Origin: Brevibacillus migulae
GTDB taxonomy: Bacteria; Bacillota; Bacilli; Brevibacillales; Brevibacillaceae
Direction of reading: 5' to 3'
NCBI RefSeq assembly: GCF_004521915.1
Contig: NZ_SDKD01000007.1
Span: forward strand, 195,515-237,919
DNA: 42,405 bases
Shown here piece after piece: positions 8,911-18,244 of the stretch. Each line of letters opens with the position of its first letter. The first letter of the stretch is position 1. The notes under the pieces are model-generated. The model had not been told where the DNA came from. It worked only from the letters and a program-made list of their open reading frames with translations, and searched no databases. Position numbers and translations under genes: made by a program.

Positions 8911-10041
8911 CTACCTGTATGTGCTTCCATCCCAGCGGTAAGCCTCCAGCATTTCCGTATCCACGTCGATACCGATGCCTACGCCTTCTGGAATGGTGAT
9001 CGTTCCTTGTACGGGCGTGAACGAAAAGAGCTTCGTAAATGGATTCTCCATCACATCCCATTCAACCGGTTCAATCTCTTCTCCCACCATCTTGCTCCAG
9101 GGTGGCAAGCATGCTTGGGCGAAACATGCATATAGCCGGGATAATGCTCCATCGAATGCATGAGGAGAAACCCGCAACCCAAAATGGCGAGCCAGCTGAA
9201 GCGTATCCCGATAACCGTCAATGCCATCTTCATGCATCGTATCCGGCTGGAGAATATCGATGGCTTCTTCCCTTACCAGCGGGACGAAAGCGCTGGCGCT
9301 TTGCAGATTTTCACCGCCAGCGAGCGGGATGGGCAACCGGTTCCGCAGCATTTTATAGCCGAGCGTCCGATCCATTGGCAGAGGTTCCTCCAGCCAGAGC
9401 AGATTGGCCCATTCGCGAAACAGGCACTCCCATTCGATGACAGCAGCCGGATCGTAGCTTTGATTGGCATCGAGCGCCAACTGGGCTTGATACTGAAGCA
9501 TCTCCTGCATGCTGCGTATATGCTGTTGATCCTCCTTGATCGTACGGCCGCCGATCTTGACTTTAAGCTTGCAAAAGCCTTCTGCCACCGCTTGCTCTAC
9601 CAGTGCAAGCGATTTTTTTTGCCAGTCGTCTTCTTCCCCATACGATTGAAAGGATGCGTAGACGGGGATACGGTCATGCAGCTTCCCTCCCCACAGATCG
9701 CAAATGGACATGCCTGCCTGTTTCGCAGCGATTTCGGTCAATGCCATGCTGACGCCAGCGGCTGCGCGTCGATGCCATTTTTTGATCGTTTTTACGAGAT
9801 GCAGACGCTGGGTCGCTTGCTTTCCGAGCAAAAAAGGAATGATGCGCTCGCGAAAGCCTTTATCCAGAGTAGGCAGCCAATCGATGATTTCCCCCCAGCC
9901 ATCCAAGCCTGACGTTGTCACGAGGCGGATGAGATAACAGGTACGGTATTTTTTATATCCGTTTGCATCTCCGTAGGGACGCGGCAGCTGATACAGCAGG
10001 GGGTAAGTCTCGATACGTTCGATTTGCACCGGTGTCACCAC
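8911..10041 (-). CDS. Mandelate racemase/muconate lactonizing enzyme family protein
   Basis: This 376-aa enolase-superfamily enzyme has a capping domain (1-120) and a TIM barrel. Visible active-site residues are the Lys pair of KLKVK (160/162), metal ligands Asp191 (LALDANQ), Glu218 (LEEPLP) and Glu244 (AGGEN), and the Asp267-His294 pair (ILQPDTMH, SPHAFDG). The Lys and His pattern is that of the mandelate racemase subgroup, which holds sugar-acid dehydratases and racemases. The GTG start has a weak ribosome site and lies 3 bp after the stop of the upstream gene, suggesting translational coupling. The neighbouring MFS carrier and dehydrogenases suggest sugar-acid metabolism, but the substrate is open. 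Confidence 0.85.
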   Translation of the reverse strand: MVTPVQIERIETYPLLYQLPRPYGDANGYKKYRTCYLIRLVTTSGLDGWGEIIDWLPTLDKGFRERIIPFLLGKQATQRLHLVKTIKKWHRRAAAGVSMALTEIAAKQAGMSICDLWGGKLHDRIPVYASFQSYGEEDDWQKKSLALVEQAVAEGFCKLKVKIGGRTIKEDQQHIRSMQEMLQYQAQLALDANQSYDPAAVIEWECLFREWANLLWLEEPLPMDRTLGYKMLRNRLPIPLAGGENLQSASAFVPLVREEAIDILQPDTMHEDGIDGYRDTLQLARHFGLRVSPHAFDGALSRLYACFAQACLPPWSKMVGEEIEPVEWDVMENPFTKLFSFTPVQGTITIPEGVGIGIDVDTEMLEAYRWDGSTYR

Positions 10042-10044
10042 GCT

Positions 10045-10806
10045 TTACTTTAGATCATCTCGATTCCTCTGCGCGTTTTGTTCCTTGATATATTCCTCAT
10101 AGTCCACAAAATTTCCGTAGCCTTCTTTGCTATCCATATAATCCTCATAGGTGCCGCTTCGGATAAAATGGACACTGTCCGGTCCGTGATAGCCTTCAAT
10201 ACCGGTATAACCGATCTGCTCGACAGCTTCGACAAAGCCATCCGGATCCTCTGATTCGACGTACATTTTTTTATAATCGTTTTTCCCGTTATCTCCATAG
10301 GCAAAAGGTGTATTGGACGTGCCCCATTGCTCTACGATCTGCCACGCGTCTTCGCCATCGAAAAAGTTGGCATCATCGCGTTCATCGAGGGAAGTGCGCC
10401 CAAAGGGGGGATGCAGAAACTCCTCCTCTACCGGGCGATCATTGTTGATATGGGGCTGTGGTGCGTGTTCCTTGCACGTCATGGCCTGGGGCAACGCTTC
10501 CAATCGCTCTTCGGGGATCGGTTTTCCACATACACTGCACAGTCCGTATGTACCGTCCTCCATGCGTGCCAACGCTTGGTCGATTTCCTTCAGCGTTTCT
10601 CTGTCCAAACTATAGAGTGCCAAATCTTTTTCCCGTTCAAACATCTCGCTGCCAATATCGGCCGGATGGTTATCGTACATGGAAAACTCATGGATCGAAT
10701 CGGACATTTGTTCTTCCAGGCTATAGCGAACCTGCACGCGATCTTCCGTCTCTTTCTTTAGATCCAGCAGGCGTTGCTTAAAGTAAGACAGCTTGTTCTG
10801 GTCCAC
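10045..10806 (-). CDS. yteA: YteA-like TraR/DksA zinc-finger protein (sporulation family)
   Basis: The 253-aa protein has an N-terminal coiled region (about 1-60), a DksA/TraR-type segment ALARMEDGTYGLCSVCGK, and an acidic C-terminal half rich in Asp, Glu, Tyr and Gly that is characteristic of the Bacillus YteA family. The zinc finger reads C-x2-C...C-x2-H (CSVC, CKEH), so the usual fourth Cys is His. The frame extends to GTG 10827, but GGGGAGG directly precedes GTG 10806, which fits the family N-terminus better. It is separated from ileS by a terminator and may head the enolase-MFS transcript. The molecular role is not established; binding near RNA polymerase is only an analogy with DksA. 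Confidence 0.78.
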   Translation of the reverse strand: MDQNKLSYFKQRLLDLKKETEDRVQVRYSLEEQMSDSIHEFSMYDNHPADIGSEMFEREKDLALYSLDRETLKEIDQALARMEDGTYGLCSVCGKPIPEERLEALPQAMTCKEHAPQPHINNDRPVEEEFLHPPFGRTSLDERDDANFFDGEDAWQIVEQWGTSNTPFAYGDNGKNDYKKMYVESEDPDGFVEAVEQIGYTGIEGYHGPDSVHFIRSGTYEDYMDSKEGYGNFVDYEEYIKEQNAQRNRDDLK

Positions 10807-10862
10807 AAAAGCCTCCCCTTTCGTCACCTCTTTGTTCCTGTAGTATGCCTCAGGAGGCGGGC

Positions 10863-10911
10863 AAAAAAAGACCTCCCCCGCTGGCAGTTATTCCTAGCCA
10901 ACAGGAGAGGT
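10863..10911 (-). terminator. Terminator after ileS
   Basis: An imperfect long stem (left arm about 10870-10885, right arm about 10897-10911, outer pairs ACCTC/GAGGT and inner GCTGGC/GCCA) is followed on the minus strand by seven T. It separates ileS from the YteA-like gene. A T-run on the plus side means it could also act in the other direction. Confidence 0.7.
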
Positions 10912-10932
10912 TTCCTTTTTTTATCGCAGTTT

Positions 10933-13725
10933 TTATTCCGTTACATGCGCATAGTGATTGGTAACAACCGTTGCGCAACGGCCGCACAATTGTGGATGAG
11001 CCGCATTTGTTCCCACATCATTTTTCACGATGCGGCAGCGTTCACATTTGACACCGTCTGCTGGCTGCGCCATCACCGCGATGCCCTCCAGTTTTTTCGC
11101 TTCTGCAGGTACGCTTGCACCAGGCTCGTGGATTTCAACCTGTGCGACGATGAACAATTCGTCCAGGTCCTCCATGCGAGTCAGTGTCGCAAATACCTCA
11201 GGAGTTTCTGGATAGAGCGTCAATTTCGCATCGACTGAGTTACCGAATACTTTATTGCGGCGAGCTTCTTCCATCGCTTTCAGCACTTCATCACGAACGG
11301 CGAGGAACGCTTCCCATTTTGCCATTAATTCTGCGGAGAGGGACAGATGCTGTTCGTTTTCCTCTGGCAGATCTGTCAGCTGTACGCTTACTTCCTCTAC
11401 TCCTGGAATGAAGCTCCATACCTCATCAGCAGTATGCGGCAGAATCGGTGCGACCAGCTTCACCAAGGCCAGCAGGCAATCGTACATGACGGTTTGCGCT
11501 GCGCGGCGTTTCAGGTTATCCGGTGCTTCCACATAGAGACGATCTTTGCAAATATCCAGATAGAACGCCGACAGATCGATCGTGCAGAAATTATGCACCG
11601 CATGGAACACGGTGTGGAACTGATACTCCTCATACGCTTTGCGTGCACGTTTTACCACTTGTGCAGCTTTTGCCAGCACAAAGCGGTCCAGTTCACCCAG
11701 CTGCTCGTAGGCAACACGATCTTTTTTCACATCGAAGCCATCGAGGTTTCCGAGCAAGAAACGGAACGTATTGCGGATTTTGCGGTACACTTCCGCGATT
11801 TGCGAGAGGATCGCATCGGAAATCCGTACGTCCGATTGATAATCAACAGAGGCTACCCACAGACGCAGGATATCCGCACCCAGCTTATCAATCACCTCTT
11901 GCGGAACGATCGTATTCCCCAGCGATTTGGACATTTTGCGTCCTTCTCCGTCAAGTGTAAAGCCGTGGCTCAATACGCCGCGGTAAGGTGCCCGTCCATG
12001 AACCGCCACAGATGTGGAGAGCGAAGAGTTGAACCACCCGCGATACTGGTCAGAGCCCTCCAGATACAGGTCTGCAGGTGCGCTGAGCTCTTCACGTTCT
12101 TCCAGTACGGCCTCATGGCTCGATCCGGAGTCAAACCATACATCCATAATGTCGGTTTCTTTGCGGAATTCGGTGTGGTTGCATTTTGGACACGCAAGCC
12201 CTGCTGGTACAAGCTCATTTGCATCCTTCGCAAACCATACGGACGAACCTTCTTGGCGGAACAAGTCAGCAATATGATTGATCGTATCGTCATTGATAAT
12301 CGGCTCATTGCAGGATTTGCAATAGAAGATCGGGATCGGTACGCCCCATACGCGCTGACGGGAAATGCACCAGTCGCCGCGATCTGCCACCATGTTGGCA
12401 AGGCGTGTTTCCCCCCAATGCGGCACCCATTTCACTTCTTTGATTGCATCGAGCATTTGGGAACGGAAGCCCTCAATGGAAGCAAACCATTGCTCGGTTG
12501 CCCGGTAAATGACCGGCTTTTTCGTGCGCCAGTCATGCGGATAGGAGTGTGTGATGAAGCCGAGCTTCAGCAATGCTCCTGTTTCTTTCAGCTTTTCTGT
12601 TACCACTTTGTTGGCATCTTCATAGAACAAGCCTTCAAAGCCTGGTGCTTCTGCCGTCATTTTACCTTCATGATCGACCGGGCAAAGCACGCCGATGCCA
12701 TATTTATTTCCGATGGCAAAGTCATCTTCCCCGTGGCCAGGTGCGGTATGAACACAACCGGTACCGGCATCAAGCGTAACATGTTCACCGAGAAGCAGCG
12801 GCGATTCACGATCGTAGAATGGATGCTGTGTCACCACACCTTCCAGTTCAGCGCCTTTAAACGTAGACAGCACTTCAACGTTTTCCCAACCGATTTCTTT
12901 GGAAGCAGCTTCCAAAAGGCCGGATGCGAGCATGTATTTGCTGCCGTTCACTTTGACCACACTGTATTCAAACTCCGGATGGATGGAGATCGCCAGGTTA
13001 GCAGGCAGTGTCCATGGCGTAGTTGTCCAGATCACAACACCTGTCTCTTGATCCAGTTTTCCTTTCCCATCTTTCACTTGGAAGCTAACGTAGATGGAAG
13101 GAGAACGTTTGTCTTTGTACTCGATTTCGGCATCTGCAAGAGCGGTTTCCGAGGAAGGAGACCAGTACACGCAGCGAAGCCCTTTATAGATATAGCCTTT
13201 CTTGGCCATCTCGCCAAATACTTTAATCTGACGGGCTTCATAATGTGGCAGCAGGGTTACATACGGATTTTCCCAGTCACCACGCACACCCAGTCGCTTG
13301 AAGCCTTTGCGCTGTTTGTCGATAAACGACCACGCATACTCCTCACAGCGTTTACGGAAGTCATTGACCTCGATGCTGCGGCGATCAAGCCCTTGGGCAT
13401 TAATGATGGCTTGTTCAATTGGCAAACCGTGTGTATCCCAGCCTGGCACGTACGGAGAGTCAAAACCAGCCATCGATTTGTAACGTACAATCATGTCTTT
13501 CAGGATTTTGTTCAAGGCATGGCCGATATGGATATCCCCGTTGGCATAAGGAGGGCCATCATGCAGGATAAAGGTCGGACGTCCTTTGGTGCGTTCCTGT
13601 ACTTTTTTATAAATATCCAGCTCTTCCCATTTCGCTTGGATTTCCGGTTCGCGCGATGGCAAGTTTCCACGCATCGGGAAATCGGTTTTGGGGAGATTTA
13701 GCGTTTTGCCGTAATCAACACTCAT
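10933..13725 (-). CDS. ileS: Isoleucyl-tRNA synthetase
   Basis: This 930-aa class I synthetase charges tRNA-Ile in the cytosol. It shows HIGH (66-69, in [11 protein letters not shown]), KMSKS ([10 protein letters not shown], near residue 600), a large editing insertion containing [12 protein letters not shown], and a C-terminal zinc site with two CxxC pairs (CERC...CGRC). Length is normal for bacterial type IleRS. AGGAGTG precedes two ATGs (13731 and 13725); the second has the better 9-nt spacing. The gene is preceded by a T-box leader carrying an Ile specifier and its own promoter, so it should be induced when uncharged tRNA-Ile accumulates. It follows divIVA, as in Bacillus. Confidence 0.97.
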   Translation of the reverse strand: MSVDYGKTLNLPKTDFPMRGNLPSREPEIQAKWEELDIYKKVQERTKGRPTFILHDGPPYANGDIHIGHALNKILKDMIVRYKSMAGFDSPYVPGWDTHGLPIEQAIINAQGLDRRSIEVNDFRKRCEEYAWSFIDKQRKGFKRLGVRGDWENPYVTLLPHYEARQIKVFGEMAKKGYIYKGLRCVYWSPSSETALADAEIEYKDKRSPSIYVSFQVKDGKGKLDQETGVVIWTTTPWTLPANLAISIHPEFEYSVVKVNGSKYMLASGLLEAASKEIGWENVEVLSTFKGAELEGVVTQHPFYDRESPLLLGEHVTLDAGTGCVHTAPGHGEDDFAIGNKYGIGVLCPVDHEGKMTAEAPGFEGLFYEDANKVVTEKLKETGALLKLGFITHSYPHDWRTKKPVIYRATEQWFASIEGFRSQMLDAIKEVKWVPHWGETRLANMVADRGDWCISRQRVWGVPIPIFYCKSCNEPIINDDTINHIADLFRQEGSSVWFAKDANELVPAGLACPKCNHTEFRKETDIMDVWFDSGSSHEAVLEEREELSAPADLYLEGSDQYRGWFNSSLSTSVAVHGRAPYRGVLSHGFTLDGEGRKMSKSLGNTIVPQEVIDKLGADILRLWVASVDYQSDVRISDAILSQIAEVYRKIRNTFRFLLGNLDGFDVKKDRVAYEQLGELDRFVLAKAAQVVKRARKAYEEYQFHTVFHAVHNFCTIDLSAFYLDICKDRLYVEAPDNLKRRAAQTVMYDCLLALVKLVAPILPHTADEVWSFIPGVEEVSVQLTDLPEENEQHLSLSAELMAKWEAFLAVRDEVLKAMEEARRNKVFGNSVDAKLTLYPETPEVFATLTRMEDLDELFIVAQVEIHEPGASVPAEAKKLEGIAVMAQPADGVKCERCRIVKNDVGTNAAHPQLCGRCATVVTNHYAHVTE

Positions 13726-13756
13726 TTCCATTCACTCCTACCTGTCATTAAGAGAT

Positions 13757-14028
13757 AAAAAAAAGCCCCTTCATCCCGGTTAGGGACGAAAGAGGCTTCC
13801 GTGGTACCACCCTATTGAACAAATCCAAGAACTGATTTTGTCCACTTAATCATTCGTAACGTGAATGACTCGCTCAAGCTTACTTGCATCGCTGGGTTCA
13901 GCTAAGGACTTACGGGTGATATTCGATGAAGGGTGCTGGCCGTATTTCCACCATCAACGGCTCTCTGAACAGACTGGCTTCATGTACTGATCCCGATCAT
14001 TGTCTGATTATGAAATTGCAAAAGTTTG
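13757..14028 (-). promoter_or_regulatory. T-box riboswitch (isoleucine) of ileS
   Basis: The minus-strand leader holds all landmarks of a T-box. The conserved AGGGTGGTACCACGG antiterminator element lies at about 13798-13812. A terminator hairpin follows (arms 13764-13777 and 13783-13797) with a T-run at 13757-13764. A stem I region contains AGAGAG and GGTGGAAATACGG. The specifier loop reads GAATATCACC, with the Ile codon ATC at 13918-13920. The TGGT of the T-box bulge would pair with the ACCA end of uncharged tRNA-Ile. Uncharged tRNA should stabilise the antiterminator and allow read-through into ileS. Confidence 0.93.
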
Positions 14029-14034
14029 GCTTTG

Positions 14035-14064
14035 ATTATACATCCATTTTCAACAAAGAGTCAA
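14035..14064 (-). promoter_or_regulatory. Sigma-A type promoter for the ileS T-box transcript
   Basis: The minus strand has TTGACT (14064-14059), an 18-nt spacer and a perfect TATAAT (14040-14035). The -35 box begins only 4 nt after the divIVA stop codon. Its position, just before the T-box stem I, fits a dedicated promoter for ileS. Confidence 0.82.
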
Positions 14065-14068
14065 TGTA

Positions 14069-14554
14069 TTATTCCGTTTCAATGGTGGAATCAGCTTGCT
14101 CGATATCATCCCAAGCGCCGTTTTCCAGCATTTCCAGCTGAGCCTCAAGCAAAGTGCGGAAGCGCATCCGATAGACGGAGGCACGCTTCTTAAGCTCCTC
14201 TATCTCGATCGCGATTTTGCGTGACTTGGCCAACGATTCGTTGACGATCCGGTCCGCATTTTTTTCCGCTTCCTTCATGATCAGCTGCGCTTCTTTGCGG
14301 GCATTTGACTTGACGTCTTCTGCCGTCTCCTGCGCAACCAGGATCGATTTGCTCAAGTTTTCTTCCAGGCTTTTGTAGTGTTCCACTCGCTCATTCAGCA
14401 GGGCCACGCGTTCTTCGAGATCTTTTTTCTCTTTGATCAAAATCTCGAAATCCTTGATGATTTGATCGAGGAACTCATTCACTTCATCCACATTGTACCC
14501 GCGAAAACCAGTGCTAAATTCCTTATTGTGTATATCCAACGGCGTTAATGGCAC
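14069..14554 (-). CDS. divIVA: DivIVA cell division/polarity protein
   Basis: This 161-aa coiled-coil protein marks negatively curved membrane at septa and poles. The N-terminal lipid-binding domain is clear: LTPLDIHNKEFSTGFRGY, then NVDEVNEFLDQI. It is followed by a long heptad-like coiled coil (about 25-135) and a short acidic tail. The start is GTG 14554, with GGGGTG upstream. It sits between ylmH and ileS as in Bacillus. A ~100-bp gap separates it from ylmH. Roles in Min positioning, chromosome anchoring during sporulation or polar growth are known from homologues; which applies here cannot be seen. Confidence 0.95.
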   Translation of the reverse strand: MPLTPLDIHNKEFSTGFRGYNVDEVNEFLDQIIKDFEILIKEKKDLEERVALLNERVEHYKSLEENLSKSILVAQETAEDVKSNARKEAQLIMKEAEKNADRIVNESLAKSRKIAIEIEELKKRASVYRMRFRTLLEAQLEMLENGAWDDIEQADSTIETE

Positions 14555-14658
14555 GAGAACACCCCACTCTTTTTGCGTAATCGTAATCCTACATTTCGAC
14601 AGGATTAGCTGTATTCCTTCCGAGATTATGCATTTTTTTGCTTTTCATACATACAAGC

Positions 14659-15432
14659 TTATGTAAAAATTCCCACCTGCATGCGAATTCGTCCGCTGCG
14701 TGTCGGGCCCGCAAGCTCCAATACTTGGAATCGGCCATGCCCTGCCAGTGAAACGATATCCCCAGCTTTTACCTGAACGGAGGGATCATCTTCCACTTTC
14801 CAGTTGATTTTGAGCCGTCCTGCCCGGATCGGCACCAATGCTTTGGCTCGGGACAGATGATACACTTCCCCCACCACAGCATCAATGCGTGGCGATGAGA
14901 CCGTGAACGTTTTCTCGGTCTGTTTGACCGTTGGCGAGACGATCTTTGTCAAAGGTACCTCTTCCAGCACCACCGGGATCCGATGGATTTGCGTTACCTG
15001 CATGCGCACAAAGTCGGCCGTTTCCTTGGCGAGTATGCCCTGGCAGCCATCATCGCCCATCAGAATATCCCCGAATTTTTCCCGCTTTAGACCAACGTGT
15101 AACAGAGCTCCCATGACATCGCGATGCTCCAGCTTCAGAAAACGCTGATCTCCACTGATTTGAACCAGCATCAGCTGGAAATCTTCCTGATCCGGCTCGA
15201 TATATTCGGGATGAAGCATAGCTCGTACCCGTTCGGCACCTGAATACCCGCCATTCGCTGTCACCGCCACCCCGCTCACCTGCGATTGCAGGCTGTGCAG
15301 AATGAAATAATGCCTCGGGTCGAGAAAATCAGTAAGGCGCATGGCCTGCTTCCGCTCAACCTGCGTCAGCATTTCCAGCGCCCGCTCTGCAAAAGGAAGC
15401 TCTTCTTTGCGAAAATGGTGAAAGATGCTCAT
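14659..15432 (-). CDS. ylmH: YlmH, S4-domain RNA-binding protein
   Basis: The 257-aa protein has an N-terminal YlmH domain (HHFRKEELPFAERA; FLDPRHYFI) and a C-terminal S4 RNA-binding domain starting about residue 180, with LSRAKALVPIRAGRLKINW and a GDIVSLAGHGRF loop. S4 proteins bind structured RNA; Bacillus YlmH has been implicated in ribosome-associated quality control. Start ATG lies just 5 bp after the ylmG stop and has only a weak ribosome site, so translation is probably coupled. It belongs to the sepF neighbourhood common to Firmicutes. Confidence 0.9.
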   Translation of the reverse strand: MSIFHHFRKEELPFAERALEMLTQVERKQAMRLTDFLDPRHYFILHSLQSQVSGVAVTANGGYSGAERVRAMLHPEYIEPDQEDFQLMLVQISGDQRFLKLEHRDVMGALLHVGLKREKFGDILMGDDGCQGILAKETADFVRMQVTQIHRIPVVLEEVPLTKIVSPTVKQTEKTFTVSSPRIDAVVGEVYHLSRAKALVPIRAGRLKINWKVEDDPSVQVKAGDIVSLAGHGRFQVLELAGPTRSGRIRMQVGIFT

Positions 15433-15437
15433 CCGCT

Positions 15438-15707
15438 TTAGTACCCGAAGACTAATTGCAGCAGGAGCTTCAACCCGCTATGCGCAAAAATCAAAGCAAA
15501 AAACGCTACGATCGGCGACAGATCAATAAATCCGAGCGGGGGAATAAATCTGCGAAAAGGCGCCAGATAAGGTTCAACCAAACGCTCCAGGAGCTGTCCA
15601 ATTCCGGTATCTCTCATTTGCGGTACCCATGACATCAGTACGTACGCAATCAGCATATATCGATAAATGAGAAAGGCATAATCGATTACGGTATACAACA
15701 AATACAT
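15438..15707 (-). CDS. ylmG: YggT family membrane protein YlmG
   Basis: This 89-aa protein has two hydrophobic segments (about 5-27 and 62-86) joined by the signature stretch VEPYLAPFRRFIPPLG with IDLSPIVAF, which defines the YggT/YlmG family. Homologues are linked to division, osmotic stress and nucleoid or plastid division, but the biochemical function is unknown. The ATG start is preceded by GAGGTGAA. It lies between sepF and ylmH, a conserved arrangement. Confidence 0.92.
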   Translation of the reverse strand: MYLLYTVIDYAFLIYRYMLIAYVLMSWVPQMRDTGIGQLLERLVEPYLAPFRRFIPPLGFIDLSPIVAFFALIFAHSGLKLLLQLVFGY

Positions 15708-15738
15708 GGATTCACCTCGATGTTTTTTCTACCTGCTT

Positions 15739-16164
15739 TTATTCCTCCACTACACTGGAAATATTGCCTTGCATATCCACATTCTCTGGCGTGCACACAA
15801 AAATATGATCGCCAACTTTCTGGATATCCCCATTCAATGCATATACGGTGCCGCTTAGAAAATCGACAATCCGTTTTGCCTGTTCTTTTTCGACTCGTTG
15901 GAGATTAATCACCACGGGTCTGCGATGACGCAGATTGTCAGCAATATCTTGCGCATCATTGTAATTGCGCGGTTCAAAAAGCATCAAGCGAATCCCTTCC
16001 CTATCTCTGGCTGCATGCAACGGAACGATGTTGTTGGAGGCACGCACTTGTTGATTACGTTTTGGATAAAAGTCTTCCTCTACCTGTTCTTCTTCCACAT
16101 ATTCTTCGACATACTCTTCACTTTCCAGGCCAAAAAATTCCTTGAGCTTGTTCATCACACTCAT
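15739..16164 (-). CDS. sepF: SepF, FtsZ-associated division protein
   Basis: The 141-aa SepF has an N-terminal amphipathic membrane anchor (NKLKEFFGLE), an acidic linker rich in Glu and Tyr (about 15-33), and the conserved C-terminal domain with FEPRNYNDAQDIADNLR, PVVINLQR and IVDFLSGTVYAL. It bundles FtsZ filaments at the membrane. The frame opens at 16191, but ATG 16164 is preferred: GGGGGA lies 8 nt upstream and the resulting N-terminus MSVMNKLKEFF matches family members. It sits between ylmE and ylmG. Confidence 0.93.
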   Translation of the reverse strand: MSVMNKLKEFFGLESEEYVEEYVEEEQVEEDFYPKRNQQVRASNNIVPLHAARDREGIRLMLFEPRNYNDAQDIADNLRHRRPVVINLQRVEKEQAKRIVDFLSGTVYALNGDIQKVGDHIFVCTPENVDMQGNISSVVEE

Positions 16165-16203
16165 CCTGGCTGTCCCCCTCTCTTGGCGCAACTTTCATAT
16201 TCA

Positions 16204-16917
16204 TCATTCGTGTTCTTCCGGTTTTACTAGTACAGAGCCAAGGCGTATGTACGTGGCGCCTTCTTCAATGGCGACTTCAAAGTCTCCTGACATGCCCATC
16301 GACAGTTCCCGTGCATCCACGTTGTCATAAGGCAGCTGCCCTACCCGGTCACGCCACTGGCGCAATTCGCGAAAAACCGCGCGGGTCTCTTCCGGATTTT
16401 CGGCATGAGGCGCCATGGTCATCAATCCAACGACCTTTATATGTTTCATATTACTTGTTTCAGCAAAAAAAGCCAATACGTCATTGGGACGAAGCCCAAA
16501 TTTTGTCTCTTCGCCTGAAACGTTGATTTGCACAAAGCAAGGGACAATGATTCCCAATGCTTCCGCCCGCTTATTGATCGCTTCGGCTAAAGACAGGCGA
16601 TCAAGAGAATGGATGTAGGCAAATTTCCCTACCACATCTTTTACTTTATTGGTTTGCAGATGCCCGATGAAATGCCAGGTCCCTTCCGCCCCATAGCGCT
16701 CCATCTTTGGCAGGGCATCCTGCGCCCGATTTTCACCGATATGATCGATCCCGACGGACAGCAAATCTCCAATCGCGTCTGCATCGACATACTTGGTAAC
16801 CGCTACGATCTTTACTTCTTCCCGGCTGCGTCCAGCCCGTTTACAGGCAGCCTCAATCCGCTCTTCAATCTTTGTCAGTCTTGCACGAAGCTTGTCCCTT
16901 TCAACAGTTCTCTCCAT
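16204..16917 (-). CDS. ylmE: YggS/YlmE family pyridoxal phosphate homeostasis protein
   Basis: This 237-aa PLP-binding protein has an alanine-racemase-like TIM barrel. The PLP Lys is residue 42 in VAVTKYV. Other family marks are IGENRAQDALPK, WHFIGHLQTNK, NVSGEETKFG and the closing LSMGMSGDFEVAIEEGAT. Homologues keep free PLP and amino acid levels balanced and have no known enzymatic activity. The start is ATG 16917 behind a near-perfect AAGGAGGT; the frame's further 41 upstream codons overlap the pgeF stop and are not family-like. It lies 13 bp after pgeF. Confidence 0.93.
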   Translation of the reverse strand: MERTVERDKLRARLTKIEERIEAACKRAGRSREEVKIVAVTKYVDADAIGDLLSVGIDHIGENRAQDALPKMERYGAEGTWHFIGHLQTNKVKDVVGKFAYIHSLDRLSLAEAINKRAEALGIIVPCFVQINVSGEETKFGLRPNDVLAFFAETSNMKHIKVVGLMTMAPHAENPEETRAVFRELRQWRDRVGQLPYDNVDARELSMGMSGDFEVAIEEGATYIRLGSVLVKPEEHE

Positions 16918-16930
16918 TTTTTCTACCTCC

Positions 16931-17749
16931 TTACTTCCTCCAACCGATAAACGAGGCCATCCTGCCTGTCTTTCCCCCTTCTTTGCGATGCGAAAAAAAC
17001 AGATCCGTATGGCAGCTCGTGCATAGGTCAGTGCTGACAATATGTTCTTCCGGCACTCCGCATTCGGTCATAACCAAGCGATTCAGCTTCGGCAAATCCA
17101 GCAAGTATTTTCCGCTTGCCAGGGGCGTAACGCTCTCCATCCAGCTTAGAGCGGTCTGCTTCACCTGATCGATGATGCGGTCGTCTACCTCGTAGCAGCA
17201 TCCTCCGATCGCGGGTCCAATCGCTACAAGCAGTTCCTCCGCCTTGCTGTCATAGCGCTTGGCGAATGCTTCTATCATTTCCTTGGCAATACGGGCTACC
17301 GTACCTTTCCAGCCGGCATGCGCAAGTCCAATCGCTCCGCTTTTCGGATCGAAAAAATAAAGCGGGACACAATCAGCATAAAAGGACGCCAGCAAAATAC
17401 CATGCTCCTCTGTATGTAAGCCGTCCGTTGCCTGGATACAATCATCCAGCCGATCCTTCCCCGCCCCGGCATGGTGACGGGTAATCTGCTGTACGTTTTT
17501 TCCATGTACCTGATCGGCACACGTCCAGACGTCAAACGGCATGTTGATACGCTCGCAAAGCAATCGTCTGTTTTCCGTCACACGCTGTGGATCATCACCC
17601 ACGTGCAGCCCCATGTTTTGAGAAGCAAAGGGAGCGTCACTCTGTCCGCCCGTACGCAAGGTAAACCCGGCTACTAGGCCGGGAAATTGTTGTTCCCATG
17701 TATCGAGTATCAAGGTATGTGTCGATTCAGACAAGACAAATGAAGCCAC
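16931..17749 (-). CDS. pgeF: Multicopper polyphenol oxidase / purine nucleoside phosphorylase-like protein (YlmD, PgeF)
   Basis: The 272-aa protein belongs to the YfiH/LACC1 family. Expected motifs are TLRTGGQSDAPFASQN with GLHVGDD, DQVHG, ADCVPL, IGLAHAGWKGT, GPAIGGCCYEV and a C-terminal GGKTGRM; the His and Cys residues in these form the active site. Homologues act on purine nucleosides, and some were described as polyphenol oxidases or peptidoglycan-editing factors. The frame opens at 17794, but GTG 17749 is preferred because GGAGG sits 8 nt upstream, whereas ATG 17794 has no ribosome site. It is adjacent to ylmE, the usual order. Confidence 0.88.
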   Translation of the reverse strand: MASFVLSESTHTLILDTWEQQFPGLVAGFTLRTGGQSDAPFASQNMGLHVGDDPQRVTENRRLLCERINMPFDVWTCADQVHGKNVQQITRHHAGAGKDRLDDCIQATDGLHTEEHGILLASFYADCVPLYFFDPKSGAIGLAHAGWKGTVARIAKEMIEAFAKRYDSKAEELLVAIGPAIGGCCYEVDDRIIDQVKQTALSWMESVTPLASGKYLLDLPKLNRLVMTECGVPEEHIVSTDLCTSCHTDLFFSHRKEGGKTGRMASFIGWRK

Positions 17750-17836
17750 GTTCCTTTCCTCCATCCCCTTCGGAGCTTTCAGTGATTCCCCCATAAGTGT
17801 ACGTGAAAAACAGTAAAAAGAAAATAGAGAGCCGCT

Positions 17837-18121
17837 TCAGGAGCGATACTCATCCTCCGCAGCCGACTTTGCATCCACTCGCAATGTTTCTTCTACCCTT
17901 ACCAGGACAACATCCTTGCCGATTTTCACGATGTTGCGCCATGGAATCACGTAGTCGTTTCCGGATTGAAAGAAGCCGAGAAACTTTCCGGGTCCAGGGA
18001 CGACGATCGCATCGACACGTCCATGCCGAAGATCTATCTCCAGATCGGCAATTTGCCCCAGACGCTTGCCGTCCAAAATATTGACGACTTCTTTCGTTTG
18101 AAAGTCGGAGATCTTCACCAT
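17837..18121 (-). CDS. ylmC: YlmC/YmxH family PRC-barrel protein
   Basis: This 94-aa small beta-barrel protein starts MVKISDFQTKEVVNI and contains GKRLGQIADLEIDL, GRVDAIVVPGPG and VIPWRNIVKIGKDVVLV, the pattern of a PRC-barrel. The YlmC/YmxH family is found in spore formers and has been called a sporulation protein; its function is unknown. GGTGAGG precedes the ATG. It is the first gene of the ylm group and lies downstream of a 0.69-kb non-coding stretch with two palindromes. Confidence 0.87.
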   Translation of the reverse strand: MVKISDFQTKEVVNILDGKRLGQIADLEIDLRHGRVDAIVVPGPGKFLGFFQSGNDYVIPWRNIVKIGKDVVLVRVEETLRVDAKSAAEDEYRS

Positions 18122-18244
18122 CCATCCTCACCTGCTTTCCCACCCAGACGCCTATGGTCGAAATAAGCGTCTTGTTGCTCTGTATCATATGTATATGTGG
18201 ACATAGGCGAATATGTCCCTCGTAATTCGGACTTTTGTGGTGGG

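Noticed and set aside
11347..13701. 784-codon plus-strand open frame opposite ileS
   Set aside because: It is the exact antisense of a clear isoleucyl-tRNA synthetase, has no recognisable domains and no ribosome site; long antisense frames are common opposite GC-balanced genes.
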